Below are positions 7,717 through 9,237 of a stretch of DNA of 9,237 nucleotides, one piece after another (the stretch's first letter is position 1; each line of letters opens with the position of its first letter). Both the position numbers and the translations under genes were made by a program. Source of the stretch: an uncultured Planctomycetia bacterium (GTDB taxonomy: Bacteria > Planctomycetota > UBA1135 > GCA-002686595); contig CALFYL010000320.1 of the NCBI GenBank assembly GCA_937952135.1, forward strand, positions 1 to 9,237, in the 5' to 3' direction. Below the pieces are notes generated by a model, which was given only the letters and a program-made list of their open reading frames with translations, did not search any database and had not been told where the DNA came from.

Positions 7717-8121
7717 TCACTTGAAGTGCGGCTTGGAGTCGACCTTGAGCAGGCCTTCGGTGCGGTTCAGGCCGATGCGCAGCGCGCCGCAGGCCGCCGT
7801 CAACTCGCTCGAGCCGAGCTTCTTATTGGCCGTTTCGAACTGCTGCAACGCGCGGTCGTAGGCCGGAACGTTGCGCAGCGCGTCGCCGCTCTGGCGCGTG
7901 AAGGTGGCGATCTTCTCGAGCTTGAGCTTGCCGAGGCGCGCCAGTTCCTCTTCGTGCTTCTTGATCAGCTCGGCGAGCTGCTGCACCTCGCCGTCGAGCT
8001 TCTCGAGCGCGTCCATCGTCTGGCAGTAGGCCTGCAGGTTCGGCAACTGCTTCAGGACATCGGCGTTGTTGCGGACCAGGATCTCGGCGGACCTGACGAT
8101 GGCTTCGTTCCACTTGCCCAT
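7717..8121 (-). CDS. Small helical protein of unknown function (134 aa)
   Basis: I do not recognise this family. The product is soluble, highly charged and predicted almost wholly alpha-helical. Residues 37-75 (DALEKLDGEVQQLAELI and the Lys/Glu-rich continuation) show heptad-like spacing of Leu/Ile, suggesting a coiled coil. A second helical stretch covers 78-102. There are two cysteines (C33, C111) and no signal peptide or membrane segment. ATG 8121 begins MGKWNEAIVRSAEI; there is no Shine-Dalgarno. It lies 155 nt downstream of the Nudix gene on the same strand, in a gap with no TA dinucleotide and hence no usual -10, so it may be read through from the Nudix/EttA transcript. Coding reality rests on normal codon bias, amphipathic composition and the lack of a better overlapping frame. 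Confidence 0.7.
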   Translation of the reverse strand: MGKWNEAIVRSAEILVRNNADVLKQLPNLQAYCQTMDALEKLDGEVQQLAELIKKHEEELARLGKLKLEKIATFTRQSGDALRNVPAYDRALQQFETANKKLGSSELTAACGALRIGLNRTEGLLKVDSKPHFK

Positions 8122-8150
8122 GGCTGCGGGGGGCGCACGCTGGCGCGGGT

Positions 8151-8234
8151 TGGGGACTCTCGAACGGGGGGAGCGCGATGCGCGCGGCTTTCGAAGCCGG
8201 GCAGCGCGATGCGCGTCGAGCCGACGAGTCCCCA
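8151..8234. repeat. Nested inverted-repeat structure upstream of the small helical gene
   Basis: Outer arms TGGGGACTC (8151-8159) and GAGTCCCCA (8226-8234) are perfect 9-bp complements. The inner hairpin CGGCTT-TCG-AAGCCG (8185-8199) is a perfect 6-bp stem. TCGA at 8160-8163 and 8216-8219 can add pairs between them. The whole 84 nt lies between the Nudix stop and the small gene start, 29 nt before the latter. It could be a structured 5' leader, a processing site or a decayed repeat element. Confidence 0.4.
8172..8215. repeat. 13-bp direct repeat flanking the inner hairpin
   Basis: AGCGCGATGCGCG occurs at 8172-8184 and again at 8203-8215, 31 bp apart start to start, bracketing the 6-bp hairpin at 8185-8199. 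Each copy is itself nearly palindromic. Possible meanings are protein-binding half sites or the footprint of an old small insertion; low-complexity GC sequence is the main alternative. Confidence 0.45.
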
Positions 8235-8276
8235 GCGCCGAACGGCGATTTTCGAACGCCCGCGGCGCCCAAGCCT

Positions 8277-8858
8277 TCAACGCTCGAAGGCGCCGAACAC
8301 GCGCTCGAAGAGCCGCCGCACCGAGTCGTCCGTGGTGCAGCGCCCCAGATCGGCCGGCGCGATCCACTCCAGCGCGTGCGACTCCTCGCTCACGGCGAAG
8401 CGGGCGCCCCGCGGCGCGACGACGACGAAGCGCGTGTCGTAGTGCAGATGCTCGGGCTCGCCCGGCCGCGCTGGGATGGGGTGGATGTCCAGGTCGATCG
8501 GCTCGACTCGGATGCGCAGCTCCTCGATCCCACTCTCCTCCAGACACTCGCGCAGCGCCACGTGCGCCAGGTTCGCGTCACCGTCGCAGTGGCCGCCGAG
8601 CTGCAGCCACTTGCCGAGCTTGCGGTGGTGCGTCAGCAGCGCGCGCGTGAAGTCCTCGTCGACGATCAACGCACTCGCCGTCAGATGACCTTCGAGTGTC
8701 GTCCGCCGGTGCGCATCCGCCGGATGCCGCGCGATGAACTCGAGCATGCGGCTCTTGAACTCCGCCTGTTTTTCGTCGCGCGCGTCGAAGCGCTCCAACG
8801 TGCGCTGTGCGCACGCCAAGTCCCCGTCGGCGCGAATCTGGGAGAGGGGCGTCCACAC
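8277..8858 (-). CDS. Nudix hydrolase (193 aa)
   Basis: A hydrolase of nucleoside-diphosphate-linked compounds. The Nudix box is at 89-111, with REcLEESGI (103-111) giving the metal-binding Glu cluster. The first Glu of the classic GX5EX7REUXEEXGU pattern is Ala (A95), as I recall also being non-Glu in the subfamily whose box reads GGHCDG or GGHADG. Preceding motifs EGHLTASALIVD (56-67), LLTHHRKLGKWLQLGGHCDG (74-93) and the later HYDTRFVV (139-146) belong to that subfamily, whose substrate is not settled. GTG 8858 is preferred because it clears the EttA-like stop at 8888 by 29 nt and gives the usual length. TTG 8882 is an alternative adding eight residues; starts further upstream would run into the neighbour. 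No clear Shine-Dalgarno is present. It is probably cotranscribed with the ABC-F gene. Confidence 0.85.
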   Translation of the reverse strand: MWTPLSQIRADGDLACAQRTLERFDARDEKQAEFKSRMLEFIARHPADAHRRTTLEGHLTASALIVDEDFTRALLTHHRKLGKWLQLGGHCDGDANLAHVALRECLEESGIEELRIRVEPIDLDIHPIPARPGEPEHLHYDTRFVVVAPRGARFAVSEESHALEWIAPADLGRCTTDDSVRRLFERVFGAFER

Positions 8859-8887
8859 GCGAGGTACGTCGCTCGGAGGCAACGCGC

Positions 8888-9237
8888 TCAGTCGCGCAGG
8901 AGCTGGCGGTAGCGGCCGGCCTTCGACTTCGGGCCGATGCCGCGCTTGCGGCGATCCGCTTCGCGCCACTCGTGGTAGGCCTCGTAATCGCCGGCGAAGA
9001 AGGCCACCTCGGGGCCCTTGCCCTCCTCGACTTCGCCTTCGAAGGCGAGGATGTGCGTCGCGACGCGGTTCAGGAAGTAGCGGTCGTGGCTCACGACGAT
9101 GGCCGAGCCGGGGTACTCCCCGATCGCCTCTTCGAGCACGCGCAGCGTCTCGAGGTCGAGGTCATTGGTCGGTTCGTCCATGAGGATCACGTTGGCCGGC
9201 TCGCGCAGCATCTTCGCGAGCAGCACGCGGTTGCGCA
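8888..9237 (-). CDS. ettA: EttA-like ABC-F ATPase, C-terminal part (cut by window edge)
   Basis: Only the last 115 residues are visible; the 5' part lies beyond the right edge. The visible start RNRVLLAKML is the tail of an ABC signature (LSGGERNR in the family), followed by Walker B VILMDEPTNDLD, VLEEAIGEYPG and the H-switch VVSHDRYFLNRVATHILAFEG. The tail (AGDYEAYHEWREADRRKRG, ending YRQLL) matches the C-terminal pattern of EttA, the ABC-F protein that binds the ribosomal E site and gates entry into elongation according to ATP/ADP ratio. The THILAFEG and terminal RYRQL-type ending favour EttA over Uup or resistance-type ABC-F proteins. The Nudix gene follows on the same strand, 29 nt after the stop if its GTG start is right. 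The assignment to ABC-F is firm; EttA specifically is very likely. Confidence 0.88.
   Translation of the reverse strand, partial: RNRVLLAKMLREPANVILMDEPTNDLDLETLRVLEEAIGEYPGSAIVVSHDRYFLNRVATHILAFEGEVEEGKGPEVAFFAGDYEAYHEWREADRRKRGIGPKSKAGRYRQLLRD

Overview
The window is a GC-rich bacterial chromosomal segment (third codon positions almost all G or C) that carries housekeeping and general metabolic genes. There is no sign of a mobile element, phage, CRISPR array, toxin-antitoxin pair or defence island. Eight coding genes can be supported, one of them cut by the right edge. None of the seven visible starts has a convincing Shine-Dalgarno sequence. The phylum cannot be fixed from the sequence alone. 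The GC content, a TMTC-type membrane protein with TPR repeats and the poor Shine-Dalgarno use would suit groups such as Planctomycetota, Myxococcota or Acidobacteriota, but this is only inference.

Layout, left to right. A DHH-family phosphoesterase (minus, 46-1002) diverges from a membrane protein of the TMTC / protein O-mannosyltransferase-like type with C-terminal TPRs (plus, 1096-3120). That gene converges on clpX across a strong hairpin. Next comes the conserved protein quality-control cluster on the minus strand, transcribed right to left as tig (7025-5742), clpP (5568-4945) and clpX (4659-3208). Trigger factor receives nascent chains at the ribosome, and ClpX unfolds substrates and feeds them to the ClpP peptidase. 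A GNAT acetyltransferase (plus, 7216-7677) diverges from tig. The right end holds a minus-strand run: the C-terminal part of an EttA-like ABC-F ATPase (8888 to beyond the window), a Nudix hydrolase (8858-8277) and a 134-residue helical protein of unknown function (8121-7717).

The regulatory layer is the most interesting part. The tig-clpP-clpX order is conserved, but the gaps are wide (173 and 285 nt). Each gap holds a hairpin whose single imperfect pair becomes G-U only in minus-strand RNA, followed by a possible promoter for the next gene. This suggests separate or attenuated transcription units. Three starts (TMTC-like gene, clpX, GNAT) share a TANNNT box exactly 9 nt upstream of ATG with no Shine-Dalgarno sequence, which points to leaderless or near-leaderless mRNAs. 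The small helical gene is preceded by a repeat-rich, foldable 84-nt stretch. I found no previously undescribed multi-gene system here; the findings are modest.
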